Part shown: positions 1 to 9,709 of the stretch, piece after piece
Position numbering within the stretch: position 1 is the first letter of the stretch
Layout: each line of letters opens with the position of its first letter
From: Sorex araneus
Lineage: Eukaryota > Chordata > Mammalia > Eulipotyphla > Soricidae
NCBI RefSeq assembly: GCF_027595985.1
Contig: NC_073304.1
Coordinates: 221,440,500-221,504,499, forward strand
Length of the DNA: 64,000 bases
Direction: 5' to 3'
The notes under the pieces: generated by a model
What the model was told of the DNA's origin: nothing
Databases searched by the model: none
Seen by the model: only the letters and a program-made list of their open reading frames with translations
Position numbers and translations under genes: made by a program

Positions 1-123
1 CGACAAAATGCGGGTGCACCGTTTCACGCAAAAGATGTGTCACACAGGGACATAGCTGACAAAGTATATAAACATCAGCCGGGTGCACAGTCACAGGACC
101 ATCTGTCTGTAAATCCTGATTGT

Positions 124-302
124 GGGGACCAGAGCGACCAGGGGTAAGGCGCTTGCGTTGCGGGTTGCCAAATCCCAGGTTCGATCCCCAGCACATAGGG
201 TTCACTGGGTCCCGCCGGAGAGTGACCCCTGGGCACAGAACCAAGAGTAAGCCCCGAGCAACGTTTGGTGTGGCCCCCAAACAAACAACCAATAAAAAGA
301 AT
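124..302 (+). mobile_element. SINE-A copy, diverged
   Basis: Head GGGGACCAGAGCGACC, B box GGTTCGATCC, body GAGTAAGCCCCGAGCA, A/C-rich tail. An older subfamily. Confidence 0.75.
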
Positions 303-313
303 TATGACATTCT

Positions 314-490
314 AGACCGGAGTGATAGTACAACTGGTACGGTGCTTGCCTTACCCTGACCCTCGTTTAATTCCTGGCACTACATACACTCCCTTGGGCG
401 CTGCCAGCCCTGATCCCAAGCACAGAACCAGGAGTGAGACCGGAATATGCTGCGTGTGGCCCCTCAAAACCAAAAAAAAAAAAAAAAAAT
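314..490 (+). mobile_element. SINE-A copy, diverged
   Basis: CCGGAGTGATAGTACAACTG head, GAACCAGGAGTGAG body, 18-nt A tail. The B box is degraded (TTTAATTCC). Confidence 0.75.
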
Positions 491-551
491 GCTTGGCTGT
501 GTCTGTTCTTAAGGTCCTCTGAATTCTTTACCACTATAAAAGTTTCCTTTG

Positions 552-735
552 ACTGGAGTGATAGTATAGTGGGTAGGGCGTTTGCCACTTGCATGCAGCC
601 AACCCGGGTTCAATCCCCAGCATCCCGTATGATCCCCCAAGCACTGCCAGGAGTGATTCCTGGATGCAGAGCCAGGAGTGACCCCTGAGCATCGCTGGAT
701 GTGACCCAAAAAAGCAAAAAATAATATAAATAAAC
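552..735 (+). mobile_element. SINE-A copy
   Basis: Full length: ACTGGAGTGATAGTATAGTG head, intact GGGTTCAATCCCC and TGTGACCCAAAAAAGC end. Confidence 0.9.
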
Positions 736-1002
736 AAAAGTCCCCTTGTCTGTTCCCATTCTCCCCAAGGAACATGGATGGGTCTGAGAAGGTAATGAGA
801 ACATCCTGATGTAGGTCTTTGCCAGGGCCACGCACCTCAGTTCATGGGGGCTCATTCCCGCGACAGAACAGTTTCATGGAAGGGAGCAAAGACACAGTTC
901 CCATTCTTCAGGATGACTCATATGGGTTCGGTTGTGGAAGGGCAGGTTCTTACCTGACAGTTCCATCTGAAAGGAAACAAAACAAGTAAAGCAGAACTAA
1001 CT

Positions 1003-1146
1003 GGGCCAGGGGAGTGGGTCAGTGGTGGAGTGCTTGCCTGACATGTGTGAGGCTCTGGGTTCGATTCCCAGGACCACAGGGTCACCCCAAGCTCTGAGCT
1101 GGGAGTAGCCCCTGAGCCCAGGTATGAGCCAAAATCCTGAAACAAT
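1003..1146 (+). mobile_element. Old tRNA-headed SINE copy
   Basis: GGGTCAGTGGTGGAGTGC resembles an A box and GGGTTCGATTCCC is a perfect B box; the body GGGAGTAGCCCCTGAGC is SINE-A-like. Confidence 0.6.
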
Positions 1147-1367
1147 ACAAACAATACAAACTCTTCCTTTCTATATCACTAGTAAAGAGAGAAGCAGATC
1201 ATATAATCCCTGATCATTCCCATTTGGGACATTGGAAAATGAAGACATACTCTGGCTCCTATTGAGAACAATCTATCACATCGGTCTCCCCAGGGCCAGG
1301 ACCATTGTCAGCACTGTCATCTATTGTGTAGGGTAAGGGGGTGGAACATCAGAGATAATAAAGCCCT

Positions 1368-1541
1368 GGGGCCGGAGCTTCAATATACCGGGTAGGGCGT
1401 TTGCCTTGCATGGGGCCGACCCGGTTTGATCTCCGGCACCCCACATGGTCTCTTGAGCACTGTCAGCAGTTATCTCTGAGTGAAGAGCCAGGAGTAAGCC
1501 CAGAGCATCGCTGGGTACGGCCCCAAAACAAGATCAGAAAG
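1368..1541 (+). mobile_element. SINE-A copy
   Basis: GGGGCCGGAGCTTCAATA head, full body, ends GGTACGGCCCCAAAAC. Confidence 0.8.
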
Positions 1542-1545
1542 CCCA

Positions 1546-2034
1546 AGTTTGTTAGAGGATTTAGCTTTTCTGTTTCCCCTATTGTAGCTCATGTGACTCT
1601 GCTGAGTAGCGAGGGAAGGGAACTTGGAGAAAATGTGTTTGCGAATCTTTTTCTTTAAGGTACAGTGATGTTTAGTTGTAGAGCTTGGCCCATAATTGAA
1701 TCTGTGTCCAATATTTGGATGCCCAACTCTTTATTCTTTCCTCACAGAGTGGCAGAGGTTGAATGAAGATGAACAAAATGTAGCTGAGGAAGCATGATGG
1801 GAGGGAGTGGAGGCGCTGGTTTCTGTGGACCCCCCAGTTCTTGCCGTTGAAAGTTTACATAAGACTCTACCATGTCCTTCACCTCGTGCTAAGCGGTTCT
1901 TGCTCGGCGGAGACCCTTTCCAGCAGGCAATGTGAGGGCCGGGACCCAGCTCAGAAAGTAAGTGCAAGTCCAGTGTTCTGGAACCCGGCACCGCTGAGAA
2001 TTTCAGATTGAGGAGAGACTCGAGAGGCAACTAT

Positions 2035-2035
<1 letters not shown>
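1546..2035. other. Unique sequence, nothing recognised
   Basis: Moderately AT-rich upstream DNA without a SINE, convincing ORF or motif cluster; it ends at the (CT)n array. Confidence 0.5.
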
Positions 2036-2094
<59 letters not shown>

Positions 2095-2146
2095 TTCTCT
2101 CTGTCTTTGTCTGTCTGTCTGTCTGTCAGTCTCTCTCTCTCTTTGT
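2036..2146 (+). repeat. (CT)n microsatellite with (GTCT)n edge
   Basis: About 50 nt of pure CT, then CTGTCTTTGTCTGTCTGTC, then CT again. Confidence 0.95.
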
Positions 2147-2206
2147 GGTTATCTTTGCTTAGATTTTGTTGGATCCATTGTTTTCTCTATAATAAAACTT
2201 AAATTT

Positions 2207-2373
2207 GGGGCTGGAGCTGTAGCACAGTGGGTAGGGCGTTTGCCTTGCATGCGGCCAACCCGGGTTCGATTCCCAGTATTCCATATGGTCCCCTGAGTAC
2301 GCCAGGGGGTAATTCCTGAGTGCAGAGCCAGGAGTGACCCCTATACATCATCAGGTGTGACCAAAAAAAAAAA
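2207..2373 (+). mobile_element. SINE-A copy
   Basis: Full length, GGGGCTGGAGCTGTAGCACA to an A tail; B box intact. Confidence 0.92.
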
Positions 2374-2408
2374 CACCTTAAATTTTATGTTTTAAAAATG
2401 AAATGAAG

Positions 2409-2577
2409 GGCTGAAGTGATAGTACAGTGGTTAGGGTGTTTGCCTTACACACGGCCGACCCAGATTTAATCTCTGGCACCCTATAAAGTTCCTTCAGCAC
2501 CACCAGGATTGATCTCTGAGCTTGGAGCCAAGAGCGCCACTGGATGTGCTCCCCGACCCCCCCCCCCAAAAAAAAGG
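2409..2577 (+). mobile_element. SINE-A copy
   Basis: GGGCTGAAGTGATAGTACAG head; B box mutated to GATTTAATC; C run then A run at the end. Confidence 0.85.
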
Positions 2578-2684
2578 AAATGAAATATACATGACACTTG
2601 TAAAGTGCCCGCTTAACAAGTAAATATTAAATATTGTCCTGTGTGATTTTGGCGAGTAAATTTACTTTTTAGTGGGGAGGGGGT

Positions 2685-3013
2685 TGTTTGGGCCACGTCT
2701 AGGTGTCCTTGGAGCTTTCTCCTCACACTGCAAAGAGATTACTCCCGGAGAGACTCAGGAACATTATATGGTGTCGGGGATCAAACGAGGTTTGGCTTCG
2801 TGCAAGGCGAGGCTAGCCTGTTTTGTTTTGTTTTTTTCTTTTCTTCTTTTTTTTGGGGGGGAGGGGCGCTCACAACTGGCAATGCTCCTGGCTCAGGAAT
2901 TACTCAGGAGTAACTCAGAATTACTCGTCTCGGTGCTCGGGGAACCGTATGGGGTGCCGGCATGCTGGCGTGCAAGGCAAATGCTCTATGCGCTGTCCTT
3001 TCACTCCAGCCCC
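2685..3013 (-). mobile_element. Two adjacent SINE-A copies, both reversed
   Basis: The first (2685-2805) is degraded, ending CGTGCAAGGCGAG. The second (2821-3013) runs from a T-rich tail to CTCCAGCCCC. Frames read across them (268 and 148 codons) are not genes. Confidence 0.75.
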
Positions 3014-3692
3014 AAGGCAAGCCTTTTTACCCCCTGTACCATTCTGGATCTTTAAGTTTCTTGCACTTACAGTCACATTACAGAGAGTTATGTTGCACTC
3101 ACCTACAGTGTGGTTTCCTAGTTTGGGTCCCTGGATGCTTTCTCCCGGTGGTGCAGCTGAGGGTCGGGAATGGAGCCTTGGCCCAGGTACGCAGGCAGTG
3201 CTTTCCCTGCCCTATGGTCTCTCTGGTCCTCTGGATGTTTTCTCGGGGTTCCTCGAGCTCTCATATTTTTCCCTCCCTGCTCCCCCAGAGTGGAAAGCCA
3301 TCTGCATTGAGACAGCTCTCGGTGGTGAAAGCTGGCCTCGTTCTGCCTCGTGGAGTTTGTGTGGAAGGATCACTGTGTCCCAGACCATCGCTACATATTC
3401 TGCGGTGAATGTGTCACTCCCGCACGTTCTCCTTTTCCAAGATAAAACATTCCCAGCTTGCTGGGTGCTTCCTGTCACTTTAGTAGCCGGACCCCCCCAG
3501 GGACAGCTGCCCACTCTGCTCGTCCGTTTTGGCAGAAGCATTTCCATGAAGGGAGCGGGGTACAGCCGGGCCCAGTGCTGGCTGACGCAGTGTCCCTGGA
3601 GCACCACAGAGCCTGGAATTTGTCTCTAGTGTGGTTACCTACATTTCCCTCCTGGTTGTTCCTGGAGATAGTGGTAAAGGGAACGGGATCTA
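3014..3692. other. Unique sequence, nothing recognised
   Basis: About 680 bp without interspersed repeats; open frames here show no family motif. Confidence 0.5.
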
Positions 3693-4003
3693 GGGGCCAG
3701 AGTGATAGCACAGTTGGGAGGACACTTATTTATTTGCTTCATACGCGGCTCACCCAAGTTCGATTCCCGGCACACCCATGTGGTCTGCTAAGTCTGCCAG
3801 GAATGATTCCTGAGTGTAGAGTCAGGAGTAAGCCCTGAGCACCACTTGATGTGTGCCCCCCAAACAAAAAAAAAGGGCCAGAGAGATAGTGCAATGGGTA
3901 AGGTATGGTGCCCTGAGAACTGCAAGGATTTCTGAGTGCAGAGCCAGGAGTAACCCCCTGAGCATGGCCAGGCACAGCCCCAAAATGCCCCCCAACCCCC
4001 CAA
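3693..4003 (+). mobile_element. Two head-to-tail SINE-A copies
   Basis: 3693-3874 is full length with an ATTTATTT interruption after the A box. 3875-4003 directly follows its A tail and lacks the B-box region by internal deletion. Confidence 0.85.
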
Positions 4004-4107
4004 AAGAGAGAGAACAGGTTCTGGTGTCTAACTCCTTGGATTTTAACTCTTGAAAACTGTCTCTGCTTGATGCTGGCCGGAGTCACTTTACCCTCCCCAC
4101 CCCCTGC

Positions 4108-4300
4108 CTTTTTGGTGTTTTGGTGAGGAGCAAGGTGTTTTGGGCCACAGCCAGCAATGCTCAGGGCTTACCCCTAGCACTGTATTTAAGGATTATATCC
4201 TAGGATTATATCCTTAAATACAGTGGGGTACCGGGAATGGAACCTGGGTCAGCTGCTTGGAAGGCACACGCCTTGCCAGGTGGACCACCAGTCGGGCCCT
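4108..4300 (-). mobile_element. SINE-A copy carrying a palindromic insert
   Basis: Body GGGCCACAGCCAGCAATGC and head CGGGAATGGAACCTGGG are recognisable; between them sits the palindrome at 4178-4225. Confidence 0.75.
4178..4225. repeat. 48-bp near-perfect palindrome
   Basis: The 16-bp arms CACTGTATTTAAGGAT and ATCCTTAAATACAGTG are perfect inverted repeats around the self-complementary centre ATCCTAGGAT. Only two TAT triplets break the symmetry. Confidence 0.95.
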
Positions 4301-4412
4301 GTGCTTACCCACGCAGCCTCAGTGCATCATCTCTGAAACAAGACTGTGCAGACAGAACTCTGGGAAAGGGAGCTGGACCATCAGCACCCATGAAAGGAGT
4401 TCCTTCCCTTGG

Positions 4413-4505
4413 CCCCCTGAGCTGCACTTGGTGTGATCCCTGAGCTCAGAATCAGGAGTAAGCCCTGAACACAATAGGTGTGGCCCCTGAAACAAAACAA
4501 AACAC
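4413..4505 (+). mobile_element. SINE-A 3' half
   Basis: GTGATCCCTGAGCTCAGAAT to GTGTGGCCCCTGAAAC; 5'-truncated. Confidence 0.7.
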
Positions 4506-4836
4506 CACCGGGTCAGCCTCCTGCCCAGAGTCAGTGTTGTTGCTGTGCCAAGCCTCCAAGGAAAGCTTCCTTCCCTACTTGGGGGGCAAGTAGTGCTATT
4601 CCTTATTGTGCGGGGTGGGGGGGCTCCTGGAGATGCTCAGCCTGGTTGGCCACTGCTGGGGCCAGGGATGCAGTGTTGCTGGAACCCTGGGCTGCTGGTC
4701 CCCTCCAGGGCAGAGAGAGAATGGCCGTGAGAATAGCGGAAGGACAGCAGCGCGCGTGGGTTTATGGACTGACCAGACCAGCACCATGTAGGGGAGAGCA
4801 GGGGACACAGGAGGAAGTAAGAGTTTGAGACTTTTT
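4506..4836. other. Unique GC-rich sequence, nothing recognised
   Basis: Several overlapping frames, none with family features. Confidence 0.45.
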
Positions 4837-4844
4837 AAAAAAAA

Positions 4845-5022
4845 TTATTATTATTTAGGTTTTTGGGTCATGCCTGGTGATGCTCAGGGGTTACTCCTGT
4901 CTTCTGTGCTCAGGACTCACTCCTGGAGGGCTTGGGGGAGCATATGGGATGCCGAGGATCAAACCCAGGTTGGCCATATGCAAGGCAAAGGCCCTACCCA
5001 TTGTACTATCACTCTGGGCTTT
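4845..5022 (-). mobile_element. SINE-A copy
   Basis: Starts TTTTTGGGTCATGCCTGG; head region GTACTATCACTCTGGGC. Confidence 0.85.
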
Positions 5023-5141
5023 AGAGGAGACTTTATTTGGAGGGAGAGTTGCTGGCGATTGAAGTCCTGTCTCCCACCTGCAAATGGTACACTCCACCCT
5101 GTGAGCCATCACCCTAGCCCTAAAGGAGGCATTTTTGTTCT

Positions 5142-5225
5142 TTGTCGTCATTCGGGCCACACCTGGTGTGCTACTCAGGGGCTGCCCCCATGGGGCCCTC
5201 GGGGATTGCTCCTGGGGCTACTGAG
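5142..5225 (-). mobile_element. SINE-A fragment, body only
   Basis: CGGGCCACACCTGGTGTGC to GGGGATTGCTCCTGGGG. Confidence 0.5.
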
Positions 5226-5654
5226 GGAGGGAGAGGGGGGGCGTCTGTCTAGTGCCTGAGGTAGAGGAGACACTTTGAACCAGGGAAGAGGGACCCTGGC
5301 GGAGATGACAAGGAAATGACGGCCAGTGAAGCTTGGGCTCGCACACTCGCCTGGAAGAGAAGCTCTGGGTTTGATTCTGGCACTGCCGGAAGGTAAGATA
5401 GTGGAGCTGGGTTTCCTTCCTTCTTGTTGTGATTTGGGTACCATGGGGTAACATTGCTGGGGCACCAGACTGGGCTCGGCTGCATACCAGATAAGCGCCG
5501 TAACCCCGGCCCTACCTCTGAGCCCCCGAGACTGGTATGGGGGTCTGTAATCAGCGTCCTGTGGTGGGGGCAGAGAACAGAAGGGGCGTCCGGAAGCTGC
5601 AGGGGGCCCATGCGGGCATCACGGTGTAAAGGGAGGTGGACGCCTGGGGGTCAT

Positions 5655-5727
5655 GGAGGGGTGGGCAGAGAGACCCCATTCTGCTGGAGAAACACACCAG
5701 CTGCAGCCTGGCTCTCTAGGAAAGCGT
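5655..5727 (+). repeat. 73-bp direct repeat, copy 1
   Basis: Begins GGAGGGGTGGGCAGAGAG and ends TAGGAAAGCGT. It matches copy 2 (5838-5910) at 71 of 73 positions. Confidence 0.95.
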
Positions 5728-5769
5728 TCTCTGAAGAGCAGTTCAGCACGCCCAGTTGCTACAGAAGGG

Positions 5770-5982
5770 ATGTTTGTTTGGGGTTTGGAGCCACATTGGC
5801 TGTACTGAGGTTACCCCCAGATTCTGGTGGTACTCGAGGAGGGGTGGGCAGAGAGACCCCATTTTGCTGGAGAAACACACCAGCTGCAACCTGGCTCTCT
5901 AGGAAAGCGTGCCAGGGATTGAACCTGGGCCTTCTCTGCGCAAAGCCTGTGCACAGGCCTTGGAGCCATCTCTCTGGCCCCG
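5770..5982 (-). mobile_element. SINE-A copy interrupted by 73-bp repeat copy 2
   Basis: Tail-side body at 5770-5837 and head at 5911-5982 (CCAGGGATTGAACCTGGG to CTCTCTGGCCCC). The stretch normally reading GGGACCATATGGGAT is replaced by 5838-5910. Confidence 0.8.
5838..5910 (+). repeat. 73-bp direct repeat, copy 2
   Basis: Differs from copy 1 only by C to T (ATTTTG) and G to A (GCAACC). Confidence 0.95.
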
Positions 5983-6570
5983 AGAGACAGTCTTTCGTCC
6001 CTGCGTGGGGACGCCACTTTCCGTTCTAGGCTGGGTTCAAGAAAAGTGTCCAGCGAGGCCCCGCCCAGGCATCACGTTGGCAGCGCCAATAAGATGGCAG
6101 CGGGACCAAGAAGGTCAGCACGTCCCCTTAGCAGAGATGCCATGCAAGTTGGTGACGTGGTCACGGCTTGGGAACAGGTGTCAGGGAGGGTCTGAGAAAG
6201 GGGCCTCCAGGCTCAGTGCTGGCGGCAGAGTACCTTGGGACAAGCACGGAGGAAGACAGGCACTTCCCAGGGCAGCCCGGTGTGCCCAGGCCTGGCTCAG
6301 GGTGACTGGCCAGACAAGGGGTGTAGGCGAAGGTGGGGGATGGCCCAGGACAGTTTTCTGGGGGCAGCCTTGTGAGGACAGACTGGGGAAGCAACCCTGG
6401 ACTTGGCGTTAGAGGCAGCATAAGCCCCGGGTCCCTGAGCGCAGAGCCTGGGGCACCGCGCTCTACCTCGGCTGGTGTCACAGCCGCGCTTTGTGTTGAT
6501 TTCGTCTGCACCCAGGTTCTCCCCCATAAAACTCCGCATTCTATGAGTGCAAACAGCAGATTGGGTCTTT
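5983..6570. other. Unique GC-rich sequence
   Basis: No repeat, exon or motif cluster recognised; a 157-codon frame at 6333-6806 runs into the next SINE and is not credible. Confidence 0.45.
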
Positions 6571-6574
6571 CTTG

Positions 6575-6737
6575 TCTTTTTGGGTCACACCCGGCGATGC
6601 TCAGGGCTTACTCCTGGCTCTGGACTCAGGAATTACTCCTGGTGGTGCTCAGGGGACCATCTGGGATGCTGGGGATCGAACCGAGGTGGGCCGCATGCAA
6701 GGCAAAAGCCTGCCCTGCTGGACTATCGCTCCGCCCA
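6575..6737 (-). mobile_element. SINE-A copy
   Basis: TTTTTGGGTCACACCCGGCG to ACTATCGCTCCGCCC. Confidence 0.9.
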
Positions 6738-6827
6738 ACTTGGGTTTCTCTAACCTCTGCATCCCTTGGGCCAGCACATAGTAGGCCTTCAATGAACGTT
6801 TCTTAGATGAAGTAGTTTCATGGGCGG

Positions 6828-7000
6828 GCACTGGCCTTGCGTGTGCGAGGCCCTGGGTTACAATCCCCGGCCCTGAAAACTAAGGCACTTGTCTTGGGTT
6901 GGCCCTGTTTTGATTCCTGGCACCCCATGTGGTCCTCTGAGCACAGAGCCATGAGCAAGCCCTGAGCATCACTGACAGGTGTCACCCAAAAGCAACCTTT
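6828..7000 (+). mobile_element. Old SINE-A-like copy
   Basis: TTGATTCCTGGCACCCCATG and GTGTCACCCAAAAGC are clear; the head is degraded. Confidence 0.6.
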
Positions 7001-7161
7001 TTTTGGGTCACACCCGGCGATGAACAGGGGTTACTCCTGGCTCTTCACTCAGGAATTACTACTGGCAGTGCTCAGGGGACCATGTGGGATGCTGGGATTC
7101 GAACCCGGGTCGGCCGCGTGCAAGGCAAACACCCTACCCGCTGTGCTCTTGCTCCAGCCCC
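6998..7161 (-). mobile_element. SINE-A copy
   Basis: Near consensus, TTTTTTGGGTCACACCCGG to CTTGCTCCAGCCCC. Confidence 0.93.
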
Positions 7162-7175
7162 AAAGTAACCTTAAC

Positions 7176-7363
7176 CTTTTTTTTAATTGTTGTTTGTTTT
7201 GGTTTTGGAGCCACACCTAACAGTGTTCAGGGCTTACTCCTGGCTTTGTACTCACAGATCACTCCTGGTGGGCTCTGGGAACCCTGTGGGATGCCAGAGA
7301 TTGAACCCGGGTGAGCCATGTGCAGGGCAATTGCTCTACCCACTGTACTATCACCCTGGCCCC
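7176..7363 (-). mobile_element. SINE-A copy, diverged
   Basis: T/G-rich tail, GGAGCCACACCTAACAG body, ends TATCACCCTGGCCCC. Confidence 0.85.
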
Positions 7364-8078
7364 CGACCTGCAACGGGGACTTGAGAGAGTGCTTCATAGT
7401 CTGGACTGATTTGCATGCTTGAGTCCTGGGGTTCTGTCCCCAGCACTGCACTGCCAGGAGGGAGCAGCCCCCCAAGTATTCAGCTGGAAGTTGGCCCCCA
7501 AGTTCTGCTGGCTGTGACCCTCAGCACAACCCTCCCCCCCAAGATATTTGTTGGCTTAGCTATTGTGTGAGTGAGGAAATGAGCAAATGGTGGCAAAGAA
7601 GAAATGTCGTCTGTGGGCTGCAGAAAGAGGAGCAGGACGCAGAGGCAGGAACACACTGTGCAGTAGCCCTTTGTTACAGTGCTCGATTGCCCACAGTCGC
7701 GCTAACACACTCCCCTCTGGTCCTATCTTCAGCGGTCCGCTCTGACCTTGGGTGAAGGGGAGGGTGGGCGCGGTTCCCATTTCACTGGGAACAGACAAGA
7801 GCAAAGATTTGTCTGAAGTTTCACTGCTACTTGGTATGAGTTCAGACTTGAGCCTGGTATCTTCAGCCAAGTCCTCTGCAGTGACTAAATCGCCTTTCTC
7901 CTTTAGCCCGGTTCCCACCCATAAGCAGAGCTGCCATGGCAGTGCCACAGACAGGAACGTGCCTGTCCCCCGCCCACCCCCCACTCTGATCAGATCCTTC
8001 CCTGACTGCCAGGGAATTCGCTGGTGGTCCTGCTTCTTCCCATTTGGCCTTATAGCGTGGGGCGCTACTGGCGCACCA
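7364..8078. other. Unique sequence, nothing recognised
   Basis: About 700 bp. The 142-codon minus frame and 139-codon plus frame here have no recognisable domains. Confidence 0.45.
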
Positions 8079-8079
8079 C

Positions 8080-8255
8080 TGGGGGTTTTTCAGGAGGAGT
8101 GGGGGAGACACACACGGTGCTCAGGGCTTGCTCCTGGCTTGGTGCTCAGGGGCCACTCCTGGCAGGCTTAGGGGACCATATGAGGTGCCAGGGATTGAAC
8201 CTGGTCGGCAGAGTGCCAAGTACACACCCTGTCTGCTATACCTTTGTCCCAGCCC
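8080..8255 (-). mobile_element. SINE-A copy, diverged
   Basis: GGTGCTCAGGGCTTGCTCC body; ends TTTGTCCCAGCCCC. Confidence 0.8.
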
Positions 8256-8370
8256 CAAGCATTGTCTTTGAAGCGGGCATCTTTGGGTCCAGTGTGCCAG
8301 CAACACCCGCATCTCTGCTGGGGGCAGTCGAGAAGGCTAGAAGGCTATTGAAGGGAAGGTATCTGTGCAG

Positions 8371-8550
8371 GTTTTTTTTTTTTTTCTTTTTTGGGTCACA
8401 CCCAGCAATGCACAGGGGTCACTCCTGGCTCATGCACTCAGGAATCACCCCTGGCGGTGCTCAGGGGACCATATGGGATGCTGGGATTTGAACCTGGGTC
8501 GGCCGCGTGCAAGGCAAATGCCCTACCCGCTGTGCTATCACTCCAGCCCC
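8371..8550 (-). mobile_element. SINE-A copy with TSD
   Basis: Near consensus; the flanks ATCTGTGCAG occur at about 8360 and 8551. Confidence 0.93.
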
Positions 8551-9030
8551 ATCTGTGCAGTTTTGAGGTGATGCCCTCTAAGGCTTTTCTAGCCCCCACG
8601 CCCTGCCTTACTGAGGGTAACAATAAACCTTGAGACAGGGCCGACCACCTCCACCTCTCACTTCCTCCTGACAAGGACCCCAGTTACCCCGGGGTCCCGA
8701 GTCCCACACAGCACTGCTCCTAGTTGTGTTTGGTGAACAGAGATGACTCCTTTGACTCCTGGTCTTTGAAAATTAAGCTTACTCAATGTTTATTTTAAAT
8801 AAATATTAATATGCAATTAAATTTAGACCATGCCTCACAAATAGCATTAATATTTATCCTCTGTTTAACAGCTTAAAAAAAAAAAGTCACCTCCCATAGG
8901 TTGTCCTGAGCTAGAAGGTAAACTTTACAGGCCCAAACTTGGGGCCTGGAAATTGAGGCCTTGGGTGACCTGGTCCCATCACTCTCCAGAAAAGATGTTT
9001 CCTTTAAGATAGAAATTGGGAGTAGGTGGG
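8551..9030. other. Unique sequence with an AT-rich island
   Basis: 8765-8885 is strikingly AT-rich (TTTATTTTAAATAAATATTA) in an otherwise GC-rich region. Origin unknown. Confidence 0.5.
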
Positions 9031-9031
9031 G

Positions 9032-9215
9032 TGGGCTAGAGAGATGGCGAGGAGGGCTCTTATCTTGTATGCAGCTGTGCCGTTCTATCCCCAGCCTCCC
9101 TATGGTCCTCTGAGCACCACCAGGAGTGATTCCTGGGCACAGAGCCAGGAGTAACCCCTGAGTACCGCTGGGTATGGCCCCAAAACAAAAAATATCCAAA
9201 ATAAAACAAAAACAG
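9032..9215 (+). mobile_element. SINE-A copy, diverged
   Basis: GGGCTAGAGAGATGGCG head, GAGTACCGCTGGGTATGGCC end. Confidence 0.8.
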
Positions 9216-9240
9216 AAAAAGAATGTGGAACTTTCAGAAG

Positions 9241-9242
<2 letters not shown>

Positions 9243-9293
<51 letters not shown>

Positions 9294-9335
9294 TAGACAA
9301 ATCTCAGTTTCTTCTTACTATAGAATGGGAGCAGG

Positions 9336-9402
<67 letters not shown>

Positions 9403-9493
9403 TGTGTGTGAGCCAGGACAGGTAGGTGTGTGTGTGTGTGTGTGTGTGTGTTAGACAAATCTCAGTTTCCTCTTACTATAGAATGGGAGCAGG

Positions 9494-9530
<37 letters not shown>

Positions 9531-9690
9531 TGTGTGTGTGAGCCAGGACAGGTAGGGGTGTGTGTGTGTGTATTAGACAAATCTCAATCTCAGTTGCCTC
9601 TTACTGTAGAATGGGGGCCGGGACAGTAGGGTGTGTGGGGGGGGGCAAATCTCAGTTTCCTCTTAACTATAGAATGGGAGCCAGGACAGT
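9243..9690 (+). repeat. Composite minisatellite: (GT)n / unique core / (AG)n, four units
   Basis: Each unit has a GT run, the core TTAGACAAATCTCAGTTTC, TATAGAATGGGAGCAGGGAC, an AG run (lost in later units) and AGCCAGGACAGGTAGG. Units start near 9243, 9424, 9557 and 9630 and shrink toward the CpG island. Confidence 0.95.
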
Positions 9691-9709
9691 ATTCATTTGT
9701 GGGTACTGG

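Noticed and set aside
2207-2373. tRNA genes at SINE heads
   Set aside because: The A and B boxes are good in many copies, but the cloverleaf stems do not pair and each is followed by a SINE body and A tail.
2823-3629. 268-codon plus-strand open frame
   Set aside because: Begins in a SINE T run and SINE body; no family signature.
4178-4225. Palindrome as a DNA-transposon terminal inverted repeat
   Set aside because: There is no internal sequence between the arms and no TA or 8-bp target duplication, so a transposon call is not supported.
7752-8171. 139-codon plus-strand frame, possible small gene
   Set aside because: No conserved features, no splice context, and it runs into a reversed SINE.
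8765-8885. AT-rich island as a conserved element or matrix attachment site
   Set aside because: Only base composition supports it; no motif grouping or flanking structure.
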